Assembly: GCA_004835665.1 (NCBI GenBank)
Contig: RBKR01000016.1
Span: 124,001 to 188,000 of the forward strand
Reading direction: 5' to 3'
DNA length: 64,000 nt
Source: Phoma sp. XZ068
Taxonomy: Eukaryota; Ascomycota; Dothideomycetes; Pleosporales; Didymellaceae
Shown: one piece after another, positions 55,859 to 64,000 of the stretch
Layout of the letters: each line of letters opens with the position of its first letter
Numbering within the stretch: the stretch's first letter is position 1
Made by a program: the position numbers and the translations under genes
Notes under the pieces: generated by a model
What the model was told of the DNA's origin: nothing
The model's input: the letters and a program-made list of their open reading frames with translations, nothing else
The model's database searches: none

Positions 55859-56842
55859 CTAATCCTCATCATGCCACGCCTGCTCCCCATCCTCAAAAAG
55901 CCTGGGGAGATACAACTTGGTATTCTCATACACCAAAAACGTGACCACGGTCGTCGGCACCACACGCAGGGTATTCGGCACCACGCCCTTGTAAAACGCC
56001 AGTACGCCCTCATTCACATACGTTTTCCTTAACACGTCCCACAGCCCGGAATACCGCGCCGCAGCCTCGTACTGCTGCATGCGTGCGCGGATGGGCTGGT
56101 AGGGATACGTGATTGCGCCTGCGAGGAGCTTGCTGCCGCCGGACATGTACATGTACTCCCAGTTGGAGAGGTTGTTTTGACCCCCGACTTGTCCGCCGCG
56201 GCGCTTCTTCATGTTCTCGTAGATGGAGAATTGGACGGCGCCGTGGAGGACGCCGAGGCTGGAGGGCACGAAGCCTGCCCATAGCCCCTTCAGGCCGCGG
56301 GTTGCGTACACGTGGGATAGCCCCGCGTGCATGGATTTGTAGGCTGAGGGGTGATTGGCGCCTTTTTCGAGCATGCGTGTTTTCACGACCCAGATGGGGT
56401 TTGTGCAGAAGCCTGTGCTGAGGCCTGCGATGATGCTTGCGGAGAAGAATTCGGCGCTGCCGAGGTGTTCGCCGTGGGCTTTGCGCGACTTGAGGAGCTC
56501 CTTGAGGTTGCCGTAGAAGAGGAAGTAGAGACCCCAGCCGAGGCTGTTTCCGAGCAGATTGGGCCACAACCCGCGGTACAAGGCTTTGACGCCGCCCTCG
56601 TCGCGCACGACATTGCGCAGGATGCGGAAGGAGTCACCAAGCCGTGAGCGTGCGGTTGTGTTGAGCTGGAGGCGGTTCTTGAGGAGGTCTAGCGGGTGGG
56701 CGGCGAGGCACGAGACTACGCCTGCGCTGAAGCCGGCGACGCTTTCGACCAGCGAGGCGGAGAGCGTGGACTTGGGCGTGCGACGAGCGCCATTCGGGTC
56801 CGCGGGTGCATTTGCGTTCACGGGCGGAAAGGCGCGGGGCAT
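55859..56842 (-). CDS. Mitochondrial carrier, FLX1/folate-FAD type
   Basis: An inner-membrane solute carrier with three tandem repeats of two helices. Single exon, 327 aa from the ATG at 56842 (MPRAFPPVNANAPADP). The frame stays open further upstream, but only with a GTG start, so the ATG is preferred. Carrier signatures: AHPLDLLKNRLQLN, TNPIWVVKTRMLEK and TYPYQPIRARMQQY. The Trp in the second signature (PIW) and the Tyr-Gln third signature (PYQ-IRAR) point to the FLX1/SLC25A32 branch, which carries FAD or folate. GLYRG-type segments (ALYRGLWPNLLGNSLGWGLY) agree. Substrate is inferred from the branch only. Confidence 0.88.
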   Translation of the reverse strand: MPRAFPPVNANAPADPNGARRTPKSTLSASLVESVAGFSAGVVSCLAAHPLDLLKNRLQLNTTARSRLGDSFRILRNVVRDEGGVKALYRGLWPNLLGNSLGWGLYFLFYGNLKELLKSRKAHGEHLGSAEFFSASIIAGLSTGFCTNPIWVVKTRMLEKGANHPSAYKSMHAGLSHVYATRGLKGLWAGFVPSSLGVLHGAVQFSIYENMKKRRGGQVGGQNNLSNWEYMYMSGGSKLLAGAITYPYQPIRARMQQYEAAARYSGLWDVLRKTYVNEGVLAFYKGVVPNTLRVVPTTVVTFLVYENTKLYLPRLFEDGEQAWHDED

Positions 56843-57140
56843 GGCGGTGTTGAGGCTTTTCGTCGTTGCGAGCGCATGCTGAGAAGCTGGGGGTGACGGA
56901 GAGGGAGGTGGAGACGCCAGGGTAGGGACGGGGAGTGTGTGTGCTATGTCATGGTGTCCATGTAAGAATTGTGGGAGAAAGCGGGATGGAGCTATGGGCA
57001 CATGCAGGGTTCAAAGGATCGGGACGTCATCCGCACATGCATCTCCGGTCCGCCGACAACCACCTGTTACACAAAACACGGAGATGGTAGTGAACATAAT
57101 ATATAAACAATGGCTATGCTAAATATCAACACTTCAATCA

Positions 57141-59307
57141 TCACACACCAGCGCCAAACTTCCCCCCATCACAACACGCCGCCTCGCCCGGCTTCTTCCC
57201 CTGCGCCGCCGCCGTCTCCTTCTCGCCAAACGCCAACTTGCTGATCCGATCCACCAGCGTGTTGCCCTGCCGCACTCCACTCGGCACACTGCAGTAGCTA
57301 GGCGGCACATCGAGGCACGGATTCCGTGTGAAGAAGTTCCTCGGCCGCAGCAGTAGTGTCATTGGCTCCGCGGGCATCACGGGGAAATCTTCAGGACTGG
57401 GGAAGTGCGTGATGCCGAACGTGTGCCACAGCACGACGTCGGTGTTTTCGAGGTTTGCCGTGGGGTTTTCTGCGATCCACGCGGGGATGCCTTGGGAGGG
57501 CTCGCCTGAGGTCTGCGGCACGTGGCGGCCCGCGGGGTGGATTTGCGTGTCGTCGTCTGTGAGGTCAGTATATATCCATTCGTGAGTGATCGGCGAACTC
57601 ACACTTTGTAACGTGCACTGCATGTCTTGCGAATCCCGCCCGCTTCCACACCAGACCACCCGGCTTCGGCAACAGCTCTGGCACTTCTCTGCTCACAAGT
57701 TTATAACTCGCGGGCTTCTTGCTGTACGGGTTCAGCTTGCTCTCATTACACATATCCCACGTCCTGCTTGTGGCGCCGTTGTAGTCTGTCGCTGCTTGCT
57801 CGGGCGTGCTGAGCTTCGTCTTCTTCGCGTAGAACGCGTTGCCGTACTTGTTCTCCGCACTGCCGACCTCGCCGTCACCGCGCGCCGCGTCGACCATGAA
57901 GACGGTGTTGTTCGGCCCGTCGATATTCGGATCAATACGTAGACAGAAGAGATGCTGGTGGTTGTGTGCGTTGACGCCGGGATACACTTCTGTGCCCCAT
58001 CCTTTCAGGTCCTCCCCGGGAAGCATGGCGTACGTGTTGAGGATGCCGGTGAGTTTGATTTCGAGCTGGATGGTGCCATCGAGGTGGAAAATCCAGTACA
58101 CGCAGTACTCGTAGTTTGCGGCCGTGAAGATATGCGAGATGATGAGTTTGCGCGCCCGAGTCACCGTAACACTATCATCGCGGAAATCCGTGTGCTTGAA
58201 CAAGATCCCCGCGTCCTCCTCGTGGATGCAAATAGCGTTCTTGATCGTCGTAGCCTGTCCCGCGCGATTAACAAACGCCGCATCCATATAATGAATCGCG
58301 CCCTTGCAATCACACCCCAAGCTCAGCGAATTCGTCATATACCCGCCTCCATACTCCCCCAAATCAAACGCATGCTTGCGCTGATGAGGATGATCAGGAT
58401 TTCCATACGGCACCACCATCTCCGCCAGCGACAGCCGCCAGAATGTATCTCTCAGCGTCCCCTTATCGTTGAACGTGATATTACTCAACACCATTCCCTC
58501 GCGGTAATTAAAGCCGACATGCAGTTTCCAATTCGCCCAGCTGATATATCTTCCCTCCATCTTGAAACTCACGCCCTCTGGCTGCGTAATGTGAATTGGC
58601 TTCAAGTCGTTCCTGAAACCGCCCTCCTTTTCAATAGCAGCGGCATGGTAATTGTTCGGCGGTGCCTTGTTCAGCGGACGTCGTACGGGAGGGACATCAA
58701 TGTGGATAACCTCCTGGGTATCGGCATTGTATATCGGGCAGAAATCCAGCGGGAATGAGTACTGGGAGTCGTCGACGTGCGGGCGGTAATACATGAGCGC
58801 CTGCTGCAGTCGCACGCTCGTGCCGAACCGCTCGTCGTATCCGATTGTCCACGGGTCGCAGTATACTTTGTGCATGTCTTGCGGTGGGATACCTAGGATG
58901 CCGCATTGCTCGATGACTTTGGGGTCTTTGCGGACTACGGTTTCCACGATCTGCAGGTCCTCCATGGTGATGAGGGGTTGGACGCCTTCGGTCAACTCCC
59001 AGCTTAGCAGCTTGCTGGTCGTCAGGTCGACGTGGGCGTCGAACACCTTGCTGCCTCGCCCGATGCAGACGACGTCTGCGACGCGGTGTGGTCTGGGAGC
59101 TACGGAGGGTGCGTTGATCCAGGCCATCATTTCCACTTTACGTGGCTCCCATAGCGTGACAGCGTTGAAGAAGACATCGGGGTGGTCTTTGCGGACGAGT
59201 GCTACCGCGGCTTCAATCTCAAGTTCGGAGAGGGGATCGAAAGGGTGTGGTGGTGCGACTTTGCCCGTGAGATGGGAAGCAGCTTGCTTCAGGCGATCAA
59301 GAGCCAT
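57141..59307 (-). CDS. Copper amine oxidase, full length, with N-terminal PTS2
   Basis: Oxidises primary amines with copper and topaquinone, producing hydrogen peroxide. Two exons are inferred, 59307-57603 and 57556-57141, giving 706 aa; the 46-nt intron restores HVTKYDDDTQIHPAGRHVPQ. The start MALDRLKQAASHL contains the nonamer RLKQAASHL, a perfect PTS2 peroxisomal signal, in the same place as the PTS2 of the methylotrophic-yeast peroxisomal amine oxidase. The N2/N3 domains follow (TLWEPRKVEMMAW, DPWTIGYDERFGTSVRLQQA). Active-site marks: Asp segment AFDLGEYGGG, TPQ motif T-A-A-N-Y-E-Y, copper ligands H-N-H-Q-H, and a third-ligand His in FARHAVHVTK. The neighbouring FLX1-type carrier is unrelated in pathway. 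Distinct paralogue of the oxidase at 1-1405. Confidence 0.95.
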
Positions 59308-60511
59308 TGTGATCGAGGTGAATTGAATGGAGCACCGAGAGGCACAAAGGATGAGGACGAGTGGCGAGATAGTCAACCGACTGGTCTCCAGCGGGGTATA
59401 TGTACGTTCCTCAGGTCGAGCATCTCCATCTCGACCAATTCAAGACGTCTCCAACGATTGGTAGATTTGCGCAGCACGCCCCCATCGCCATAGTTTCCCA
59501 TGCTTTCAATTCGATCCAATGAATCTGGTTTCTGGGTGTCACCATCTACGCGTTATCATAGCGATAAGAGAGGTACTGCGCGAACTCGCACCTGATGCGG
59601 TTAGAGCGTCGATTAGCGCGGTGCGAGTTCCCCACTTCTCCATGCATTGCTTGTGTGTTTGCGACTGTTTCTAGAGCAGGGCTGGTTGTAGTTCCGCGGT
59701 GACGCAGGAGCGGTATTCCACGTGCGGCGGCTTGAGGAGGTGCTGGAGGGGAAGGTACAGGCGAGTAGAAGTGAATTGATATCCAGCCCGATGCCGGAGG
59801 TTGAGATAGGACGTTATCGTATTCTACAACCATGTACTAGAATTAAGAAAAGGCGTAGGTACCCAGCATTGAGGATGGTGTGTAGTATGCTCTAAATTGG
59901 CGAGGGATAATCTCTACTTATGTATAGCAACTCCGAACTGCCTCAAATCTGCGCGTCCGAGGATCGACAACGCATAGGGCAATTGGAACTTGCGAAGGCC
60001 TCACAACAGCGATCCTCGCGCTCAGGTGTAATCGCCTTGCTTGTTCCATGAGTTGCCGGTGATCTTAAACAAGAGAGAGGCCTTCGTCAGACAGCATTCA
60101 TCTTCAATTGCAGTTGAGGCAGTGAGGCCTATGATGATATGGCTTGGCGAATTGTTGATTGACTTGCCATACGAGATAGCTCCTCATGCAGGTAGGAAAG
60201 GTATTGTGAGCGTGCTAGTCGAGCATTGCCGCGCTGAGGAGCGAGAATAGCTTGTCCAAGTTGCCAGGATGCCTGTCTTTTGGGACTTGTCGAGCCACAA
60301 GGTCTTGCGCTTATCGACCCTAGCTCTCAATAGGAAATGTCGCGGCTCTGTGGAGTGTCGAAAGTCCGCATCTAAAGCTCCAGAGGGAGCCTTGGCGATA
60401 TAGATGACCATAAGGCGAGTTTCAGATGACGAGATCCGTGGATGATTCTCCCGCAGAGGACCGTCTTCACAAGAATCCACGGCCTTGCTAACACTGTGAA
60501 CGTAAACGAAC
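59308..60511. other. Intergenic between copper amine oxidase and FAF1
   Basis: About 1.2 kb: the amine oxidase promoter and the FAF1 3' flank. A 95-codon minus-strand frame at 59546-59833 and a frame running into the FAF1 end have no family features. Nothing else is seen. Confidence 0.5.
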
Positions 60512-61405
60512 TCATCGCCTCGGCTTCCCCTTTCCCTTCCCCTTCCCGCCCTTCCCACCCTGACTCCCCGGCCCGCCAGTAATACTCCTCACATCCTTCT
60601 TGCTCAGACTCAGCGTCCCGCCTCTGAATTTGCCAATGCTCGGCCCTCCCACGCCCCGCTCCCTCTTCTTGTCCTTGTCCTTGGTGGCAACTCGCTGCTC
60701 CTTCTCCAAGATGATACCAGCTTCGCGCGCATCGAGGCGCCTCTTTTCTTCGGTCGAGCGCGCCTTCTGCGCCATGTGTCTGCGCTGCGACATGGGCATT
60801 TTCTTCTGGGTGAAGACGCTGCCCTTTGCGCCGAGGGATTGCAGATGCAGATCTGTGGATTTGTGGCGCGCGGCACCTGACGTGGTGAGGGTGGGTGTTG
60901 AGGCGCCTGACGATGAGGCGGAGAGGAGGTGGGATTCGCGCAGCAGTTTCTGGAGGGCGAGGTCGTTCTTGAGGTTCGCCGTCTCGCCAGTATCGTCGGC
61001 GTCGGCGGTCTTCTTCTTGAGGACTACTCTTCCAGGCGTGGGAGCAGCGGTGGTGGGCGGTTTAGACGACATGAAGGCGCGTTTGGCGGCTTTGGAGGCT
61101 TCCTCGTCGGAGTCGTATGTTGCGTCTTTGTATTCGATTACTTCGACTTTGTTTGACTCGTCGTCGCTGAGTCCTGACCAATCTGACTCGTCGTCTTCCT
61201 CCTCATCCTCTTCCACCACGGGAGCTACCTCCTTCTTTGCCTTTTTGGGCTCCACGTCCAGCGGCTTGAACTTTTTCTCGAATGCGCGCCGGAACAGCTC
61301 CTGCATATCTTCATTGTCCGACCCCGACGACGGCGAGGGCGACCGCGACGGCTTTTCCAGCTCCTCGCGCGTGACGCGCTTCCGTTTCCCGAGTTGTGGC
61401 GCCAT
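60512..61405 (-). CDS. FAF1: FAF1-like 40S ribosome assembly factor
   Basis: A nucleolar protein needed for 18S rRNA processing in yeast (FAF1; human C1orf131 belongs to the same family). It is a single exon of 297 aa, starting MAPQLGKRKRVTREELEK. The first half is acidic with a DEEEDDESDWSGLSDDE run. The conserved C-terminal part, DLHLQSLGAKGSVFTQKK then MPMSQRRHMAQKARSTEEKR and LDAREAGIILEKEQRVA, is a basic helical region typical of this family. The Gly/Lys-rich end (GSQGGKGGKGKGKGKPRR) is low complexity. It diverges from HIS6 with only 163 bp between the start codons. Confidence 0.83.
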   Translation of the reverse strand: MAPQLGKRKRVTREELEKPSRSPSPSSGSDNEDMQELFRRAFEKKFKPLDVEPKKAKKEVAPVVEEDEEEDDESDWSGLSDDESNKVEVIEYKDATYDSDEEASKAAKRAFMSSKPPTTAAPTPGRVVLKKKTADADDTGETANLKNDLALQKLLRESHLLSASSSGASTPTLTTSGAARHKSTDLHLQSLGAKGSVFTQKKMPMSQRRHMAQKARSTEEKRRLDAREAGIILEKEQRVATKDKDKKRERGVGGPSIGKFRGGTLSLSKKDVRSITGGPGSQGGKGGKGKGKGKPRR

Positions 61406-61568
61406 TCTATACTAGATATGTGGTGTAGTCGACTTCCCACCGCGGCTCCAAAAGTTCCTCCTCCAAAAAAATCCACGCTAGCCAAGCCTCTCTCGCGGAC
61501 CCCCGAGCGCATCCTCACCCCTCCAACCCCGCACCGTCACCAATATCACACACGCACGCACACCCACA
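61406..61568. promoter_or_regulatory. Compact divergent promoter of FAF1 and HIS6
   Basis: 163 bases between two divergent ATGs, pyrimidine-rich on the plus strand near HIS6 (a C/A-rich leader just before the ATG). No general-amino-acid-control (TGACTC) site is present in the interval on either strand by reading. Confidence 0.5.
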
Positions 61569-62474
61569 ATGACCAAGTTCCGCCCCTGCATAGACCTGCA
61601 CGCCGGCAGCGTCAAGCAGATTGTCGGCGGCACGCTGTCCACCTCGACCCCCTCGGATCTGAAGACGAATTGGACCTCCGAACACCCCTCCGCATACTAC
61701 GCATCGCTGTACAAGCAACATGACCTCGCCGGCGCACACGTAATCATGCTGGGCCCCGGCAACGACGCCGCCGCCCAAGAAGCCCTCGAAGCATGGAAAG
61801 GCGGGATGCAAGTCGGCGGCGGCATTAACGAGCGCAACGCACGGGAATGGATCGATCGCGGCGCAGAGAGAGTGAGCGCCCATGATTTGTTTTAGGCGCA
61901 GCAATTGCAGAGAAGGATTGTGGAGAGCTAATTGAGCGCAGTAGGTCATCATCACATCCCACCTCTTCCCCGACTCCGTCTTCAGCATGGACCGCCTGCG
62001 CGGCGTCCTGGCTGCCCTGGATAACGATAAGACTAAACTCGTCATCGACCTGTCGTGTCGAAGGAAAGACGACAAGTGGTTCGTTGCGACGAACAAGTGG
62101 CAGACCATCACAGATTTTGAACTCAATCAGGGTTAGTACTACTTCACTCCTTGTTATGTGGCATGCTGCAATACTAACGGCAAGCAGACTCAATACAGCT
62201 CCTCGAACCGCACTGCTCCGAGTTCCTCATTCACGCCGCAGACGTCGAAGGCCTGCAGCGCGGCATTGATCACGAGTTGGTCGAGAAACTGGCAGAGTGG
62301 TGCAGTATCCCCGTTACATACGCCGGTGGCGGACGCTCGATTGAGGATCTCGAGCTTGTGAAGAAGCTGAGTAATGGCAAGGTGGACCTGACGATTGGGA
62401 GCGCGTTGGATATTTTTGGAGGCTCAGGAGTGAAGTTCGAGGAGTGCGTTGCGTGGAATAAGAAGCAGACATGA
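61569..62474 (+). CDS. HIS6: HIS6, ProFAR isomerase of histidine biosynthesis
   Basis: Isomerises the 5-ProFAR aminoaldose to the ketose (PRFAR) in histidine synthesis, on a TIM barrel. Three exons are inferred: 61569-61871, 61945-62131 and 62188-62474, giving 258 aa. The N-terminal catalytic strand is FRPCIDLHAGSVKQIVGG, with Asp9 in the expected place; the opposite catalytic Asp lies in KLVIDLSCR. Phosphate-binding glycines appear in MQVGGGINERNA and VTYAGGGRSIEDLE. Exon 1 joins exon 2 as GAERVIITSHLFPD, and exons 2-3 join as FELNQDSIQLLEPH, matching the eukaryotic HIS6 family. Length agrees with yeast HIS6 (about 260 aa). Cytosolic. Confidence 0.95.
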
Positions 62475-62932
62475 TCGCAAGAAGACGCTTGAGCTATCAC
62501 ACCCACAAGCACCAGCAACGAATTGCAAGAGACAGATATCATAGGTAATAAATACATGTGCATTGCAAGCATCTGCGGGTCTACTAGGTATGCAAAGCCA
62601 AGCCTTTCAGGAAATAAAAAAACGCCTGTCAATCCCATCTCGATTCATGACGTCCTTCGATCATGAACTCGGTGAACCTCAAAGCGCCCAGTCAATGTGG
62701 TGTGGTGTGGAAAACCTGCAAACCGAGCCGTTCGACTGACTCGAGCCTCCAATCTCTTTCAATTATACAGCCTGCAAAAAGACATGTCGAGAAAGTAATC
62801 TACGCAAGACTCTGAACCGGGAAACGCGGAAGACGCAGATCCGGAAATCGCGGATTGCTGCGGAGGTCGTTTGTCGCGCCTGTACGATAGTTAGCTCAAG
62901 ACTCTGTATCTATCGATATGAATAGACCCACC
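62475..62932. other. Intergenic between convergent HIS6 and the SNF2/STH1 gene
   Basis: About 460 bases between two stop codons. 3' regions only. Confidence 0.5.
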
Positions 62933-64000
62933 TTAAAGCGCTCTCGGAGTGCCGACCGCGCTGGTCACCCCCGTACTCAGTCCTCCCGTCCCACTCGCCG
63001 CATCGTCAAAGTCCTGCCACTCAGGGTACTCCTGCGTCGCCTCCTTCAGCTTGTCCACAGCCGTCTGCTCAATCAAATTGGCGTCCTGGTACAACAGACT
63101 GCTGTCCTCGTTGTACAGGCGACAGTTGCTGCACAGCAAGCCAAGATCCTGACGGAACTGCTTGACCGACTGGTACTCCTTCTTGTTGATCTTCTTCTTG
63201 ACCTGGTTCATGCAGATCGGGTTCTTGATCAGCTGGTAGTAGTCGGGGTAATCCCACTTATCAGGCAGTTCGATGAACGGATCGATAATGCCGCGGTTGG
63301 GAATATCGGGTTCGTTGGACTCTTCCTCAAGATCGTTGAGCGCTTCGTAGACGGTGTTGACAATCTTTTGGAGCGATGTTCGTTGCTCTGGTCGAAGTGT
63401 GTCCTTGGATGGCGCTGGGCGGCCACGCTTGCGAGGTGCGACATCACCGTCCAGAGACGCTTCATCAGCCTTGCGCTTCTCTGGCTGCTTGGGCTTCCTG
63501 CCGCGCTTCTTTGGTACTGGCTCTTCTGAGCTTTCTCGCGACGGCGCAGGCGATTCTTCTCGCAGACCAGACTTGCGACCACGCTTAGCAATCTTAGCTT
63601 CCTTGCGGGCAATGGCAGCTTCGATCGTGTCATCGTCGTTGTCGACAGCCTCGAGCCATTGTTCTTCGGTAAGACCGTCATCATACTTGACGCGTGTGCG
63701 CTCACGAGCACCACGACCAACAGGTGTGTCCGCAACTTCCTCGACAATCGGCCCTTCTTCGTTGAGGTAGATGTCGGGAAGTTCGCTTTCACCGATGAGA
63801 CGTGACAGCGGCTTACCTGGGCCGTATGGATCCTCTGCGAGGCGCTTCCTGTCCATTTCCTGGAAGAGCTTGAACTCGTCTTCATTTCGCATCATGATCA
63901 AATTGAGGTCGTCGTCGTCCATCTCTTCCTGTTCAAGACTCTCGGCAGCTTCAGCAGACTCCAACATGACTCGCAGCATGGCGTCACGCTCCTCGTTCGT
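62933..64000 (-). CDS. SNF2/STH1-type chromatin remodeller, C-terminal part (5' end outside window)
   Basis: The C-terminal about 355 residues of a SWI/SNF or RSC catalytic ATPase. The frame is open to the right edge; the stop is at 62935-62933. The first visible residues, NEERDAMLRVMLESAEAAES, continue the post-helicase region, followed by KLFQEMDRKRLAEDP. An SnAC-type histone-anchoring segment contains TRVKYDDGLTEEQWLEAVD. A Lys/Arg/Pro-rich AT-hook-like linker (KKRGRKPKQPEKRK, PRKRGRPAP) leads to a bromodomain: IIDPFIELPDKWDYPDYYQL, then KNPICMNQVKKKINKKEY and the acetyl-lysine-binding Asn in CRLYNEDSSLLYQ. The protein ends VGTPRAL. STH1 and SNF2 cannot be separated from this fragment. Confidence 0.93.
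   Translation of the reverse strand, partial: TNEERDAMLRVMLESAEAAESLEQEEMDDDDLNLIMMRNEDEFKLFQEMDRKRLAEDPYGPGKPLSRLIGESELPDIYLNEEGPIVEEVADTPVGRGARERTRVKYDDGLTEEQWLEAVDNDDDTIEAAIARKEAKIAKRGRKSGLREESPAPSRESSEEPVPKKRGRKPKQPEKRKADEASLDGDVAPRKRGRPAPSKDTLRPEQRTSLQKIVNTVYEALNDLEEESNEPDIPNRGIIDPFIELPDKWDYPDYYQLIKNPICMNQVKKKINKKEYQSVKQFRQDLGLLCSNCRLYNEDSSLLYQDANLIEQTAVDKLKEATQEYPEWQDFDDAASGTGGLSTGVTSAVGTPRAL

Noticed and set aside
56843..57001. N-terminal extension of the FLX1-type carrier
   Set aside because: The frame is open, but only a GTG could start it. The first ATG at 56842 gives a normal carrier length.
59546..59833. 95-codon minus-strand frame upstream of the amine oxidase
   Set aside because: Pro/Arg-rich composition without a motif. 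It sits in the probable promoter of the amine oxidase.
1..64000. tRNA, rRNA, CRISPR or intact transposon
   Set aside because: Reading both strands for tRNA B-box-like sequence, rRNA signatures, regular short-spacer repeats and transposase or reverse-transcriptase motifs gave nothing convincing. A tRNA and repeat scan could still find something I missed.

Overview
The window looks like a chromosome segment of a filamentous ascomycete, probably a dothideomycete of the Pleosporales type. The evidence is a dense gene layout, about 50 spliceosomal introns mostly 42-75 nt long with GT..AG ends, and families typical of Pezizomycotina: a Zn2Cys6 regulator, the ERMES subunit MMM1, two NACHT-ankyrin NLR-like proteins and peroxisomal-type copper amine oxidases. 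The species assignment is an inference. I support 27 protein genes. I found no tRNA, rRNA, CRISPR array or intact transposon.

Layout. 1-9 kb: the 3' end of a copper amine oxidase, an extended SDR/epimerase, VPS45 (endosomal SM protein) and a zinc-cluster regulator. 9-18.8 kb: an N-BAR protein, a WHIM-type chromatin protein with a polyglutamine tract, MMM1, a small membrane protein divergent from MMM1, and a classical SDR. 18.8-20.9 kb: a gene-free, TA-rich stretch with purine microsatellites and a RIP-like composition. 20.9-30.4 kb: PHO88/SND3, a ubiquitin-specific protease with a C-terminal CaaX box, mitochondrial ribosomal protein uL5m, succinyl-CoA ligase alpha (7 exons) and a BMT5-like rRNA methyltransferase. 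30.5-61.4 kb: eleven consecutive minus-strand genes: FYV10 (GID E3 subunit), ARB1, an HPP membrane protein, NLR1 (NACHT plus about 16 ankyrin repeats), RAD16, SEC72, a small cupin, NLR2 (esterase-NACHT-ankyrin-C-terminal module), an FLX1-type carrier, a second copper amine oxidase with an N-terminal PTS2, and FAF1. 61.5-64 kb: HIS6, then the C-terminus (SnAC and bromodomain) of a SNF2/STH1 remodeller that runs off the window.

Most genes are single-copy housekeeping genes with no shared pathway. The accessory signal is the 37-55 kb interval, where two architecturally different NLR-like genes lie 8.5 kb apart. One carries near-identical, probably unstable ankyrin repeats. The other joins a serine-esterase effector-like domain to a NACHT switch and a C-terminal domain I cannot name. 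These are the best candidates for an incompatibility or immune-type system. Exon coordinates were set by hand from splice signals and reading-frame continuity and have not been tested against transcripts.
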